This document shows, piece by piece, positions 16,650 to 25,201 of a DNA stretch of 64,000 nt (its first letter is position 1; every line of letters begins with the position of its first letter). The notes beneath the pieces were generated by a model that saw only the letters and a list, made by a program, of their open reading frames with translations, made no database searches and was not told where the DNA came from. The stretch covers positions 1 through 64,000 of the forward strand of contig CANNFT010000002.1 in the NCBI GenBank assembly GCA_947503895.1, read 5' to 3'. This DNA is from an uncultured Saccharospirillaceae bacterium. GTDB lineage: Bacteria; Pseudomonadota; Gammaproteobacteria; Pseudomonadales; Oceanobacteraceae. The translations under genes were made by a program, and so were the position numbers.

Positions 16650-18843
16650 AGCCTAATTGAGTCAAATAGTTATTCATTAGGTGTTTAACACCTGTTGTAC
16701 TATGGCGTACTCCATAGGCGCCCATCCTTAAGAATAGTCTACAGATGGACATTAGCGAGGGCTTATTGGCGGGCCTTTCCCAAAAGTCGGCCCACCGCTG
16801 ACTATCCCCATAGACCAAGTTCACCATCTCAGGGTAGGTGGCTTCCAAGTATTCAAACTCTAACCCACAGAACTCTTCGCAGTGAGATTTTCGATAAAAT
16901 CTCAAGGTGCAGTACACATTAAATTCTTTATTGTGACTGTTCTGTGTCACCAGATAATAGTGCTCATTTGCCTGTAAAGGCATAAGCGATGTGACGCTAG
17001 CGCCAGCCCCAGACAGAGAGAGATCCCGCAAGGTACCTTCCGCTACTAAATCACCTGATTCATTGAATAATTGCATTCGACCATCAGCCCAAGCTCTGGG
17101 GTACTCTCTCACTTGATGACGCTCCCAAAATACCCCAAGCGCCGAGAATGTCAGTCCAATATTAATGATCAGCCACACCAAACAGATAACGATACCATCC
17201 TGCCCCCAAGGATTAGCAAACCACTGGTAAATTGCCGTAGGAACGGAAATAATCATAATGGCAAATAGTCCGTAAAATGGACCGGCTAGCGGACTTAAAT
17301 AGTCATGATCTAAATTTCTACCTTTGGGTGTGACTTTGAAACTGGGGCTTTTAGGGTTTTCCACTACACCAATAACGGCAGGCAGTAAAAACAAGCTTTG
17401 GATGCTTTCATATAGTTCAGAGAACAATGGCCAGCGATAACGACCAAATAAATAACGCATAATCATCATACTGCACAATAAATGAGGCAGCGCATAAATA
17501 GCGGCTTCCGCCATGGAGGCGTGATAAATTTGTATGCCCATCAGTAGAAATAAACTGGGCGCAATAAAAAATACAAACCGTGCGAAACCAAAAAACCAAT
17601 ACAGATAAAACGAGGTGTAACAAATACGTTGGGGCCAACTCAAACCAGATTTAAATGTAGGGTTATTTAAAAATCCTAATTGCAGCATGCCTTGGCACCA
17701 GCGCGTTCGTTGAACCAAAAAGTCCTCAAAGGTATCGGGGCTCAATCCACATACCAGTGGGCGATCGATGTAGACACTGTGGTAGCCATTCGCATGCATG
17801 TTTATCGATGATTCGCAATCTTCGACAATGGTTGCGCCGACCAAACCGCCCATTTCGTCAATACATGTACGTTTTAATAACGCTGCTGAACCACAAAAAA
17901 ATGTTGCATTCCAAAAATCAATGGCTGGCTGAATGCCACGATAAAACATTTCGTTTTCACTAGGGGCTCTATGAAAGCTACCCAAATTGCGCTCTACGGG
18001 ATCGGGGTTAATGAAAAAATGCGGCGTTTGTACCAGTGCCAGTTTAGGGTCTTTAAAGAACCACCCGACTGTATGCTGCAATATGTCTTGTGTCGGTACA
18101 TGATCACAGTCCAGAACCAAAATAATGTCGCCATGTGTTTGCAATAGCGCATGATTAATATTTCCAGCCTTCGCATTTTGATTTTTATCTCTGGCGATAT
18201 AATGTACATTCAATTCGCCGGCTAGTGCGGATAATTTCCTATTTCTATAATGTGCACCCGCACTGAGCCAATCATCATTTCGTCGTTGAGCCGTCCCCCC
18301 ATCATCTAAAATATAGATATTCAGTTTATCTGCGGGGTAATCGATTTGGGTAGCGGCCATCACAGTGATGCGCACAATTTCAATGTCTTCAGTGAACGTC
18401 GGTATAAACACATCGACGCTTGGCCACAAAGATTCATCTTCTGGTAAGGGAGCGTGTTCTCGCTTCAAAGGCCAAATGTTCGTGAACATACTCATAATGT
18501 ACACCACGGCCACTTCTACTTCAGCGATGAACAACAGAGACATGACAATGAAATCAATTGGGCCGGTATACACAAGCGTACTGGTTGCGCGCCAGACCAA
18601 ATATCGTACCGTGATAAATGCAGATAAAGATAATACAAAAATACGGAGTGCTGGATGACTTTTTTGGCCGTCACCCCGAGAAATGATAAAAACCAGTGCC
18701 AACGCTAGCCAAGTTAACACAGATTGCTCTGTATCACTCATTGCGCTGCCTGATAGATAAAGAAAACAGACTAAACTTACACACAACACAAACCATAGAC
18801 AGACGTGTTGGAGTTTTTGCTTAAGGCGGAGAAGTACGCTCAT
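16543..18843 (-). CDS. bcsA: Cellulose synthase catalytic subunit with PilZ domain
   Basis: Inner-membrane processive glucosyltransferase that polymerises UDP-glucose to cellulose and moves the chain across the membrane. The 766-residue protein has several N-terminal membrane helices and a GT2 domain with DDG (180-182), DCD (245-247), VED (340-342, where the classic motif is TED) and QRTRW (378-382). More membrane helices (about 405-570) follow, and then a PilZ domain with R579-x3-R583 and D607-x-S609-x2-G612, the complete c-di-GMP-binding signature. Activation by c-di-GMP is therefore expected. The start overlaps the upstream cyclase stop as ATGA. No bcsQ, bcsD or bcsE-like gene is seen. Confidence 0.96.
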   Translation of the reverse strand: MSVLLRLKQKLQHVCLWFVLCVSLVCFLYLSGSAMSDTEQSVLTWLALALVFIISRGDGQKSHPALRIFVLSLSAFITVRYLVWRATSTLVYTGPIDFIVMSLLFIAEVEVAVVYIMSMFTNIWPLKREHAPLPEDESLWPSVDVFIPTFTEDIEIVRITVMAATQIDYPADKLNIYILDDGGTAQRRNDDWLSAGAHYRNRKLSALAGELNVHYIARDKNQNAKAGNINHALLQTHGDIILVLDCDHVPTQDILQHTVGWFFKDPKLALVQTPHFFINPDPVERNLGSFHRAPSENEMFYRGIQPAIDFWNATFFCGSAALLKRTCIDEMGGLVGATIVEDCESSINMHANGYHSVYIDRPLVCGLSPDTFEDFLVQRTRWCQGMLQLGFLNNPTFKSGLSWPQRICYTSFYLYWFFGFARFVFFIAPSLFLLMGIQIYHASMAEAAIYALPHLLCSMMIMRYLFGRYRWPLFSELYESIQSLFLLPAVIGVVENPKSPSFKVTPKGRNLDHDYLSPLAGPFYGLFAIMIISVPTAIYQWFANPWGQDGIVICLVWLIINIGLTFSALGVFWERHQVREYPRAWADGRMQLFNESGDLVAEGTLRDLSLSGAGASVTSLMPLQANEHYYLVTQNSHNKEFNVYCTLRFYRKSHCEEFCGLEFEYLEATYPEMVNLVYGDSQRWADFWERPANKPSLMSICRLFLRMGAYGVRHSTTGVKHLMNNYLTQLGYAWKKCTHYIISLVWLAEPIPERIRASRDSENTTL

Positions 18844-19658
18844 TCAACTATATGTATCGTCGAACGTTTTTCAGTTGAAGATGTTGACCCTTCTAGAAAC
18901 TTTGCTCCTTGCATTACCACAAATACAAGACCAATGAGTAAGAATAACCAGAGCGTAATGCGACGATAGGAATGCTTCGTCTCTTGCACGACACCATCAT
19001 TTTTGTGAGCATGCACCCAGTCCAAATCTCTTTGTATTTCTTCATCGGACCAAAATGCTTTAAATATCTCTACCGCTTCTTTTTTTCCTTTTAAAATAGA
19101 CTTACGAATAAGCCGATGATAAAAAGCATTTTCATTTTGAAGCGCTGAATATGTCTCGCGTGAAAAGAGTACTTCCCCAGCTTCCGCTTGTGCCTCAAAT
19201 CGGGCCGCGACATTAACAACGTCTCCGTAAACATCGTCTTTTTCAACAATACCCTCGCCTGTATTGATGCCCACCCGCACTTGTATCGGAACAGTGGGTT
19301 TTTGGATGCGGTTATATTCATCGATTGTTTTTTGAAACTCTAACCCTGCCAGTACAGCTGATTGTGCATCCTCGAAGTACGACATCGTTCCATCGCCCAT
19401 CGTTTTAACCAACTTTCCAGAGTGCTTTTGGATAATTGGAAACAAAATTTCATTGTGGGTACGCATTAATTCACGTACTGCCAAGTCCCCTTCACGTTCA
19501 GTTAGAGATGTTGACCCTTTAAGATCTGTAAACATCAGTGTGACAATACGTACAAATTTGTTTTTAAATACTTCTTCTAACTGATGACGCTGAGCCAACA
19601 ATTGCTCCGCATCCAAATCTTGCTCACTGAGATCATTTTTAAATTCGGCATTCATCAT
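18840..19658 (-). CDS. Class III adenylate cyclase with C-terminal membrane anchor
   Basis: A class III nucleotidyl cyclase domain covers about residues 30-205 (numbering from the 19658 ATG). The two metal aspartates are present (Asp45 in MFTD, Asp89 in MGDG), as is the adenine-selecting pair Lys85 and Asp142, and the transition-state pair Asn149 and Arg153 in DVVNVAAR. This residue set predicts ATP as substrate and cAMP as product. One hydrophobic helix (about 235-253) near the C terminus should anchor it with the catalytic domain in the cytosol. I chose 19658 because AGGA lies 8 bases upstream; the frame stays open to 19763. The stop overlaps bcsA by four bases, making it the first gene of the cellulose operon. 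Confidence 0.88.
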   Translation of the reverse strand: MMNAEFKNDLSEQDLDAEQLLAQRHQLEEVFKNKFVRIVTLMFTDLKGSTSLTEREGDLAVRELMRTHNEILFPIIQKHSGKLVKTMGDGTMSYFEDAQSAVLAGLEFQKTIDEYNRIQKPTVPIQVRVGINTGEGIVEKDDVYGDVVNVAARFEAQAEAGEVLFSRETYSALQNENAFYHRLIRKSILKGKKEAVEIFKAFWSDEEIQRDLDWVHAHKNDGVVQETKHSYRRITLWLFLLIGLVFVVMQGAKFLEGSTSSTEKRSTIHIVE

Positions 19659-20066
19659 GCTGATCATCCTACTTTGCACGATTGAATTATAGGAGACATC
19701 TCCCACATTATTTTGATAGGTAGAAATGGAAACATTGAAGAAGCATCTATTGAAGAAAGGCACTTAGACTATTTAATTAATTAAATATCTAATTCAATTA
19801 GGGAGATTAGAATATAAAAAGGTACAACGAATGAATAGTCAGGTAAGGCAGGTCACCCTAGTTAAATAAACAAGCCTAAATTGCTTTCACATTAAATAAA
19901 GCAAGCTATTGGTTAGACCTAATTAATCCATAGAAATATGAAAATTTTATAGTAGACAGTGAATAATTCACATCCAGAACTGGTTAAATGGTAGTCGTGT
20001 TAGCACCGAAGAAGCGTTCAAATGGATAGAGGGTTTAACCACAGTATCATGCCGGCGAATATTGGA
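19659..20066. promoter_or_regulatory. AT-rich upstream region of the cyclase-bcs operon
   Basis: About 400 AT-rich bases separate the cyclase start from the PilZ gene. The region must contain the operon promoter, but no -35/-10 pair stands out. A perfect odd palindrome (GTGAAT-T-ATTCAC, 19959-19971) lies about 300 bases upstream of the chosen cyclase start and could be an operator; its half-sites resemble CRP half-sites but the spacing is one base short of the usual CRP site. The part from 19659 to 19763 is open in frame with the cyclase. Confidence 0.4.
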
Positions 20067-20726
20067 TTACAGCTCGTGCAGCTGGCTCAACACATAAGCC
20101 TGTAGAGCAAAGCGATCATTTTGTTCCACATTATCAAACTGAACACCGATAGCGAACCCTTGCTCTATCGCACTTTTGGATCGAACTATCGCATTAATAT
20201 TCAGTTCGCGTTCTATATCACCAACCTCAATCATAAAGATTAAATTGATTTTTGAGTCAATATCAAAGTCGAACACCTTACCAATGAGTCTCGCGCCTTC
20301 CGCACTCAAATCAAGGAGCTTTGCACTGGTAATCGTTGGGGGATCAACATCGCCTTTCAGCTCGATACGCGTAATGATGTTAACTTCCGCACGAACGGAG
20401 CTCCGAACCTCACCTAAGAATACGCTTTGAGGCAATGTCAGATGCATGTGGGGGTAAGGGGCTTTACTGGACAATATCACTTGGGACTCGAAAGCGCAGA
20501 CGCCATTCACGCGATTGGAAAAAAAACGTACATTCACTTTTTGCTCTGACTTTACATTAAGCGACATACCGTTGACGGTCGGTATGGTAATGATCAATGA
20601 ATGTGGCGCACGATAACCAATCAATACTGCCTTGTCTCGCTCTCGAGAATAGCCGTCAAATTCAAGCTGCAATACCTGGCCAGGAATTAACTTAAGCTGT
20701 GAGAATTCGACTGTTTTTTCCTGCAT
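20067..20726 (-). CDS. YcgR-like PilZ-domain protein (c-di-GMP receptor)
   Basis: A 219-residue soluble protein. The N-terminal half (about 1-100) looks like the beta-rich YcgR N-terminal domain, and the C-terminal half is a PilZ domain with R108-x3-R112 (RSSVR) and D139-x-S141-x2-G144 (DLSAEG), the residues that hold c-di-GMP. YcgR proteins slow flagellar rotation when c-di-GMP is high; other PilZ proteins control polysaccharide or other outputs. It precedes the cellulose operon on the same strand but about 400 bases away, so it probably has its own transcript. The exact partner is unknown. Confidence 0.85.
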   Translation of the reverse strand: MQEKTVEFSQLKLIPGQVLQLEFDGYSRERDKAVLIGYRAPHSLIITIPTVNGMSLNVKSEQKVNVRFFSNRVNGVCAFESQVILSSKAPYPHMHLTLPQSVFLGEVRSSVRAEVNIITRIELKGDVDPPTITSAKLLDLSAEGARLIGKVFDFDIDSKINLIFMIEVGDIERELNINAIVRSKSAIEQGFAIGVQFDNVEQNDRFALQAYVLSQLHEL

Positions 20727-20987
20727 AGCACCCTAACCAATCTACATTCGATAAACCGTAACACGCTCGGATTCATGACAAATTGGATGACATTAAAAAA
20801 ATAGGTCTCATTGCGTCATCAAATCAGCGAAATACGGATGAATTGGATTAAGTATTAACGAAATATAAAAAGATGCTAACAAATTCGCCCGAGGGAACAA
20901 TAATCGAAACTGTGCATGATTGGCGTTGGTCGGCCAATACAGCTTTTGAAGGGGACGGGTGTGGGATCTCTCAACAAGCTTTACGCA
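20727..20987. other. Intergenic region upstream of the PilZ gene
   Basis: About 260 bases without a convincing reading frame. They should carry the PilZ gene promoter. I see no repeats or strong regulatory motifs apart from the terminator that begins at 20988. Confidence 0.4.
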
Positions 20988-21024
20988 ATAAAAAAGGAGA
21001 TGCGATGAACATCTCCTTTTTTAA
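20988..21024. terminator. Bidirectional-looking terminator after the Yip1 gene
   Basis: A perfect 13-base inverted repeat (20990-21002 and 21010-21022) with a 7-base loop. The arms end in six A residues on one side and six T residues on the other, so a U-tract follows the hairpin in either direction. It starts 16 bases after the stop of the minus-strand Yip1 gene. Confidence 0.9.
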
Positions 21025-21039
21025 GTATCTAAACTGAAG

Positions 21040-21642
21040 CTACATAATTATTTGGGGGTTAAGACCAAAGCTCCACAAAATAACAGACGCTGCCATTAAG
21101 CCCACCAAAGCGCATAAACCCACGGTTAGAATTGAACTCGCAAAAATAAACCCGCGTTCTTCTGGGATGTTCATGAAGATGGGCACCCCCGCATACAGTA
21201 GATAAACCGTATAAGCGACCGCTCCCATAACAATAAAGACATCCAGCCATAGTATGGGCAATAAACCCGCTAAACCGGATAAAAACATCGGTGTGGCAGT
21301 AAATGTTGTGAATAATAAGCACCGCTCAAGACTTGCCTCTACGCCAAACGTTTTCTCCATCCAATAAGTACAATAAGCCATAAAGAACATACCAACGAGT
21401 AACGCTACGTAAAAGGCAACTGCAATGGGGATCGCTGACTCTAAGGACAATAGATAATATTTTCCCCCGTCAATACTCCACCCAAATTGTGTAGTGCCGA
21501 CCAACAGTGAAAAGGGAGGAATGGCCGCGAGGAATAATATGTGCGTGAGATAGATGTGGCCTATCGAATGGTCTTCCTTACGAATAGACCCCCACTCTTC
21601 TCTCGGATGATATAACAACCCAAACATATGCTGAAAGTACAT
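21040..21642 (-). CDS. Yip1-family multi-pass membrane protein
   Basis: A 200-residue integral membrane protein with about five hydrophobic segments (roughly residues 31-50, 66-90, 104-130, 132-155 and 165-190). The sequence pattern, including the short N-terminal LLYHPREEW motif before the first helix, is that of bacterial Yip1-domain proteins of about 200 residues. Their function in bacteria is not established. It is a single-gene unit with its own terminator directly downstream. The neighbouring heme/oxidase and PilZ genes do not clearly explain it. Confidence 0.75.
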   Translation of the reverse strand: MYFQHMFGLLYHPREEWGSIRKEDHSIGHIYLTHILFLAAIPPFSLLVGTTQFGWSIDGGKYYLLSLESAIPIAVAFYVALLVGMFFMAYCTYWMEKTFGVEASLERCLLFTTFTATPMFLSGLAGLLPILWLDVFIVMGAVAYTVYLLYAGVPIFMNIPEERGFIFASSILTVGLCALVGLMAASVILWSFGLNPQIIM

Positions 21643-21994
21643 ATTATTACCCCGCTTTATATATTTTAAAGTATCTTAATTTTCTTCGTTACTGCTTCCT
21701 TAACTGCACTTCATAATCAATTTAGGTAGAAGTACCCACTTTGATATACACAAAATCGATTTAACCATCCTCTATGACAAAACTCATTCGAGACCTCATT
21801 CAACGGAGCCTCAAATAACGAGCCTTGATCAATTTCACCAATCGTTAATTGAACGAGCGCTTTATAAATCCACTCAATTTAATTGAGTACAAGACATTGC
21901 AAGCACTCAATCCATATTAGCTTTATTGCGCCCTCCTCTCAAAAGCGACTAGCAAATTTAAAAAAGGGAGCCCCGTCTGCATCATGGCTTTTTT
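21643..21994. other. Intergenic region between the Yip1 gene and ctaB
   Basis: About 350 AT-rich bases. The part next to ctaB (21958-21993) has a run of eight T residues and a weak GC stem that might end the ctaA-ctaB transcript, but pairing is imperfect. The rest presumably carries the Yip1 promoter. No coding frame is convincing. Confidence 0.4.
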
Positions 21995-22894
21995 TTAGGT
22001 AAATGCAATCAGTCGAACATAATGATCCAATAATAATGCTGCAAATAACCACATAATATAAACAATCGAGAATCGAAAGGTTTTTCGGGCATGAGTATTG
22101 GATGGATTTACCCATAATTTATAAGTGTACCAGCTAAATCTCGCATTAATGGCCGTGGCAATCACCAGATAAATCATGCCTTGGCTGCCCAATAAAACGG
22201 GTAACACGCTCACAATGCAAAGCAATAAACTGTATAACCAAGCGTGAAATGCCGTAAATTCAACACCATGGGTTACCGGTAACATAGGAACCTCAGCCTT
22301 GGCATAATCCTCTCGTTTGTATATCGCTAATGCCCAAAAATGCGGTGGTGTCCAAGTGAATATAATCAAGACCCAGATAAGTGCTTCAGGCCCAATGTTA
22401 TTGGTGACGGCGGTATAACCTAACAGAGGCGGCATGGCACCAGCCAATCCGCCAATGGTAATGTTTTGCGGAGTAGCTGTTTTTAGCCAAAGACTGTAAA
22501 TCACACCATAACCAAACATGGAGCCAAAAGACAAAATAGCGGTCAGTAGATTTGCCTGCCAGTAAAGCAGAAAGAAACCGCCCAACAACAATACAAAAGC
22601 AAAAACAGCTGCTTGCTCGGTACTGACTCGCCCTGCAGCGACCGGCCTTCTCTTGGTTCGTTGCATCAATGTGTCACGATATCGATCCACCAAATGATTA
22701 ACGACAGCACCGCTAGCAGCACAACATCCAATACCGACCAGCGTCGATAGAAATAGAATCAGGTTAAAATGCTTTCCACTGGCAAGTAGAAAGCCCACTG
22801 CAACCGTGAAAAGCATCACCAATACAACTTTAGGTTTGGTTAATGCAATCCAATCTTTATACGACCAATTCAGCGATAGGCTCGTTCTTTCCAT
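21995..22894 (-). CDS. ctaB: Protoheme IX farnesyltransferase (heme O synthase)
   Basis: Adds a farnesyl group to heme b to form heme O, the precursor of heme A for the oxidase. The 299-residue UbiA-type membrane protein has LTKPKVV near the N terminus, the first aspartate motif in NHLVDRYRDTLMQRTKRRP (the prenyl-diphosphate and Mg site), the loop TWTPPHFWALAIYKREDY, and seven to nine helices. It overlaps the end of ctaA by 38 bases if the ATG at 22894 is used. It closes the oxidase assembly operon. It is also called cyoE. Confidence 0.95.
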   Translation of the reverse strand: MERTSLSLNWSYKDWIALTKPKVVLVMLFTVAVGFLLASGKHFNLILFLSTLVGIGCCAASGAVVNHLVDRYRDTLMQRTKRRPVAAGRVSTEQAAVFAFVLLLGGFFLLYWQANLLTAILSFGSMFGYGVIYSLWLKTATPQNITIGGLAGAMPPLLGYTAVTNNIGPEALIWVLIIFTWTPPHFWALAIYKREDYAKAEVPMLPVTHGVEFTAFHAWLYSLLLCIVSVLPVLLGSQGMIYLVIATAINARFSWYTYKLWVNPSNTHARKTFRFSIVYIMWLFAALLLDHYVRLIAFT

Positions 22895-23813
22895 GGTACT
22901 TCTCCTGACTCGTCATACCGTTTAATGCTGCCAGCCACAGCAACATAGCAACAGTGTTGTGCAATAAAGCAAGACTTAACGGCAATAACCAAATGGCATT
23001 TAAAATACCGAGGGCGATCTGGGTAATGAGTAAAATACTAAAAACCATGCTTGGTTTGCTGGATATACGAGTGCGTGCCAGTACTAGCATAAAGCTCAAA
23101 AGAACGGCTAATGCACCTAAACGATGTACCCATTGAATCCCCATCCTCTGCTTCATAGACGCCAGCCCGCCAAGGTACTCATCACCTTCGACCTGAGGTG
23201 AATGCAAAATTCCGCGGTCAATTTCAACCCACCAATTCCCTTGACAGGTAGGGAAATCAGGGCAAGCTAGACCAGCATAGTGACTGCTCGTCCACGCGCC
23301 CAAACCCATTTGCACAAACAATACAACCGCTAATAAAAGCCACACGGGTTGCAGTCTAATGGGTTTATCTAATTGAATAAGCCGCCAAATTAAAAACTGT
23401 GCACCGATGGTAATGACGCCGCCTAATAGATGTCCCGTGACCACGGGTGGCCACAACCGTAATGTAACGGTCCACATGCCAAATAAACCTTGAACGATGA
23501 TCCAACCACATAGAAATATCGCAATGATACGAATGGCACCGAGTGTTCTAGGCCACAACAAAATCGCCTGAATAAAAATAAATAATCCTAAGGCACTCGC
23601 CGCATACCGATGGATCATTTCCATCCATGCTTTGCCTTCGTCGTACGCCCATAGCGTAAAGACGGTATGGGCTTGTTCTTGTGTGGGCACCCAAGCACCA
23701 TAACATACCGGCCAATCGGGGCATCCCAAGCCTGCATCTAATAAACGTGTCAATGCACCCAGAGTAATCACGATTAATGTAAAAAATAGATTAAATAAAG
23801 CAAATTTTTTCAT
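22857..23813 (-). CDS. ctaA: Heme A synthase (CtaA/COX15)
   Basis: Oxidises the heme O methyl group to a formyl group, giving heme A for subunit I. The 318-residue membrane protein has about eight helices and the family landmarks: GALTRLLDAGLGCPDWPVCYG near the start in pieces (GLGCPDWP), EMIHRYAAS (heme ligand histidine), VTGHLLGG, GLACPDFPTCQG (the second cysteine loop) and QWVHRLGA. The two cysteine pairs are typical of bacterial CtaA. It sits between a small SCO-like protein and ctaB, as in the Pseudomonas cox locus. Confidence 0.94.
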   Translation of the reverse strand: MKKFALFNLFFTLIVITLGALTRLLDAGLGCPDWPVCYGAWVPTQEQAHTVFTLWAYDEGKAWMEMIHRYAASALGLFIFIQAILLWPRTLGAIRIIAIFLCGWIIVQGLFGMWTVTLRLWPPVVTGHLLGGVITIGAQFLIWRLIQLDKPIRLQPVWLLLAVVLFVQMGLGAWTSSHYAGLACPDFPTCQGNWWVEIDRGILHSPQVEGDEYLGGLASMKQRMGIQWVHRLGALAVLLSFMLVLARTRISSKPSMVFSILLITQIALGILNAIWLLPLSLALLHNTVAMLLWLAALNGMTSQEKYHGKNEPIAELVV

Positions 23814-24239
23814 TTATGCACCACCATGCTTAATTAATACCTTTAGATCTTTAAGCAATTTGTAAGCGCCATCGTCATTCGGTGTATAAGCGAGTAAAAC
23901 TAACCCTTCACGATTACTGATAAACAGACCTTTATCGTGTGCTTGTAGTGGAGCCTCAAGTGTCTCTACGATATATAATTTCTCTTGGTGTTTTCCGAGT
24001 GCCATCTTGACGCGCGACAATAAGTTTTGAAATTGTTCGCATTGGTCTAAACAATCTTTTCTTCGCCATAAAATATGCCACTGTGCTGCTTCGATCGTTG
24101 GGGCATGTATGGTTTCACTCAACCACTCACCTTGAGCCGTATTTGCAATGGATTTATCTCCCGATAAAAAAATGACTGATAGCAAGAATGGAAAGCCCAA
24201 TACAACAAACATTAACAACAAAGGTACCTTTTTTAACAT
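23814..24239 (-). CDS. Membrane-anchored CxxxC protein of the oxidase locus
   Basis: A 141-residue protein with one N-terminal membrane segment (about residues 5-26) and a periplasmic domain carrying DCLDQC (Cys63 and Cys67). A CxxxC pair is also the copper site of SCO/thioredoxin-like oxidase assembly proteins, and a hypothetical gene of this size occupies the same place in Pseudomonas cox operons. A copper or thiol role in oxidase assembly is therefore plausible but inferred. The start overlaps the SURF1 stop by 7 bases and the stop is 1 base ahead of ctaA, so it is part of the operon. Confidence 0.7.
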   Translation of the reverse strand: MLKKVPLLLMFVVLGFPFLLSVIFLSGDKSIANTAQGEWLSETIHAPTIEAAQWHILWRRKDCLDQCEQFQNLLSRVKMALGKHQEKLYIVETLEAPLQAHDKGLFISNREGLVLLAYTPNDDGAYKLLKDLKVLIKHGGA

Positions 24240-24928
24240 TCTATTAACTCCCGTTTAACACTTGAAATACTCCAAATAACCACTGCTATAATCGCCAATA
24301 TCCACCACTGAATAGCATAACCTAAGTGCCGATGTTCATTAATATAAGGCTCAGTTTTCGGAAAACTGGTTAGCACACCTGCTCCATATTGCTGATCAAA
24401 TGTTTCCGGTCGAATATCTGAATTTAATTTTTTTGAGAGCGACTTGGTATCGATAAATTGTACACGTTCTTTGATAGGGTCTTGTAGTGACTGGTTAAGC
24501 AAAACAGGTAATTCGTAAAATGACTTCGTCCCCACAATGGTTTGGTGCCCTAAAACAGGCGGGATTTCCGGCACCACATTACGGGATTTGTAGGCGACAA
24601 ACCCACGATTGACTAAGAAAATTCGATCATAAGTCTGAAAAGGTGTAATCACAGCGTAGCCTACTTTTCCGTTTACCGATTTATTATCCAGCAAGAAAGT
24701 ATGCTCATTTAGAAAGTGTCCTTTTATAATACTCGGGGCTTGTGGTGGTTCTACATATCTCAATGATTTTTGATATTGCCAGACACCCAATACAATACAC
24801 AGAGTCATTCCCAGAAGCATAACTAAGCTGTAAAGTGGATGAATATCAAATTTGATTTTTCGTAACACAAAGGGATTCCGAAATATGTTTTTGAAAGTGC
24901 TGATTGTTTTATTCTTATTGGCCAGCAT
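24233..24928 (-). CDS. SURF1-family cytochrome oxidase assembly protein
   Basis: SURF1 proteins help insert or retain heme A in subunit I. The 231-residue protein has the two-helix topology of the family: an N-terminal segment (about 31-50) ending in the conserved LGVWQ, a periplasmic domain with LVNRGFV, and a C-terminal helix preceded by HLGYAIQWW. The annotated ATG at 24928 has AGGG upstream, but it overlaps the divergent DUF2909 gene; a GTG at 24868 with GGA upstream would remove the overlap and still keep both helices. Confidence 0.9.
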   Translation of the reverse strand: MLANKNKTISTFKNIFRNPFVLRKIKFDIHPLYSLVMLLGMTLCIVLGVWQYQKSLRYVEPPQAPSIIKGHFLNEHTFLLDNKSVNGKVGYAVITPFQTYDRIFLVNRGFVAYKSRNVVPEIPPVLGHQTIVGTKSFYELPVLLNQSLQDPIKERVQFIDTKSLSKKLNSDIRPETFDQQYGAGVLTSFPKTEPYINEHRHLGYAIQWWILAIIAVVIWSISSVKRELIEC

Positions 24929-25085
24929 TGGCGCCCTATTTTATGGGCTATTTTTTCTAGTCACATCAAAGACCAGTTCTGTGCAATTATTTCAGTCATT
25001 GAAATTCAGAGTGGGCTTCGCGTTTATTACATTTCTATTGATTGCTGTACATTTCATTTTCAATGGCGGCAATTTATCCTCATAG
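24885..25085 (+). CDS. DUF2909 twin-helix membrane protein
   Basis: A 66-residue protein made almost wholly of two membrane helices (about 2-25 and 38-60) joined by a polar turn, matching the DUF2909 family found in the cox loci of Pseudomonas and relatives. I start at the ATG at 24885, which has AGGGA 9 bases upstream; the frame also opens at 24852. Unlike all its oxidase neighbours it is on the plus strand here, between the ctaE end and SURF1. Function is unknown, presumably linked to the oxidase. Confidence 0.75.
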   Translation: MFLKVLIVLFLLASIGALFYGLFFLVTSKTSSVQLFQSLKFRVGFAFITFLLIAVHFIFNGGNLSS

Positions 25086-25201
25086 CAGCCTGATGCTTAT
25101 GGAAATGAAGCTCCTTAATTTGCTAAATTTAGACTTTTTGGTTGATGACTGTAATGCTCCATTAAAGCCATCAACTTAGTCTACTCACAATTGTTTATGA
25201 A

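Noticed and set aside
17815..17825. VED instead of TED in the BcsA glycosyltransferase domain, first read as a possible inactivation
   Set aside because: The catalytic aspartate is kept and, from memory, the IVEDCE variant occurs in other BcsA proteins, so activity is not in doubt.
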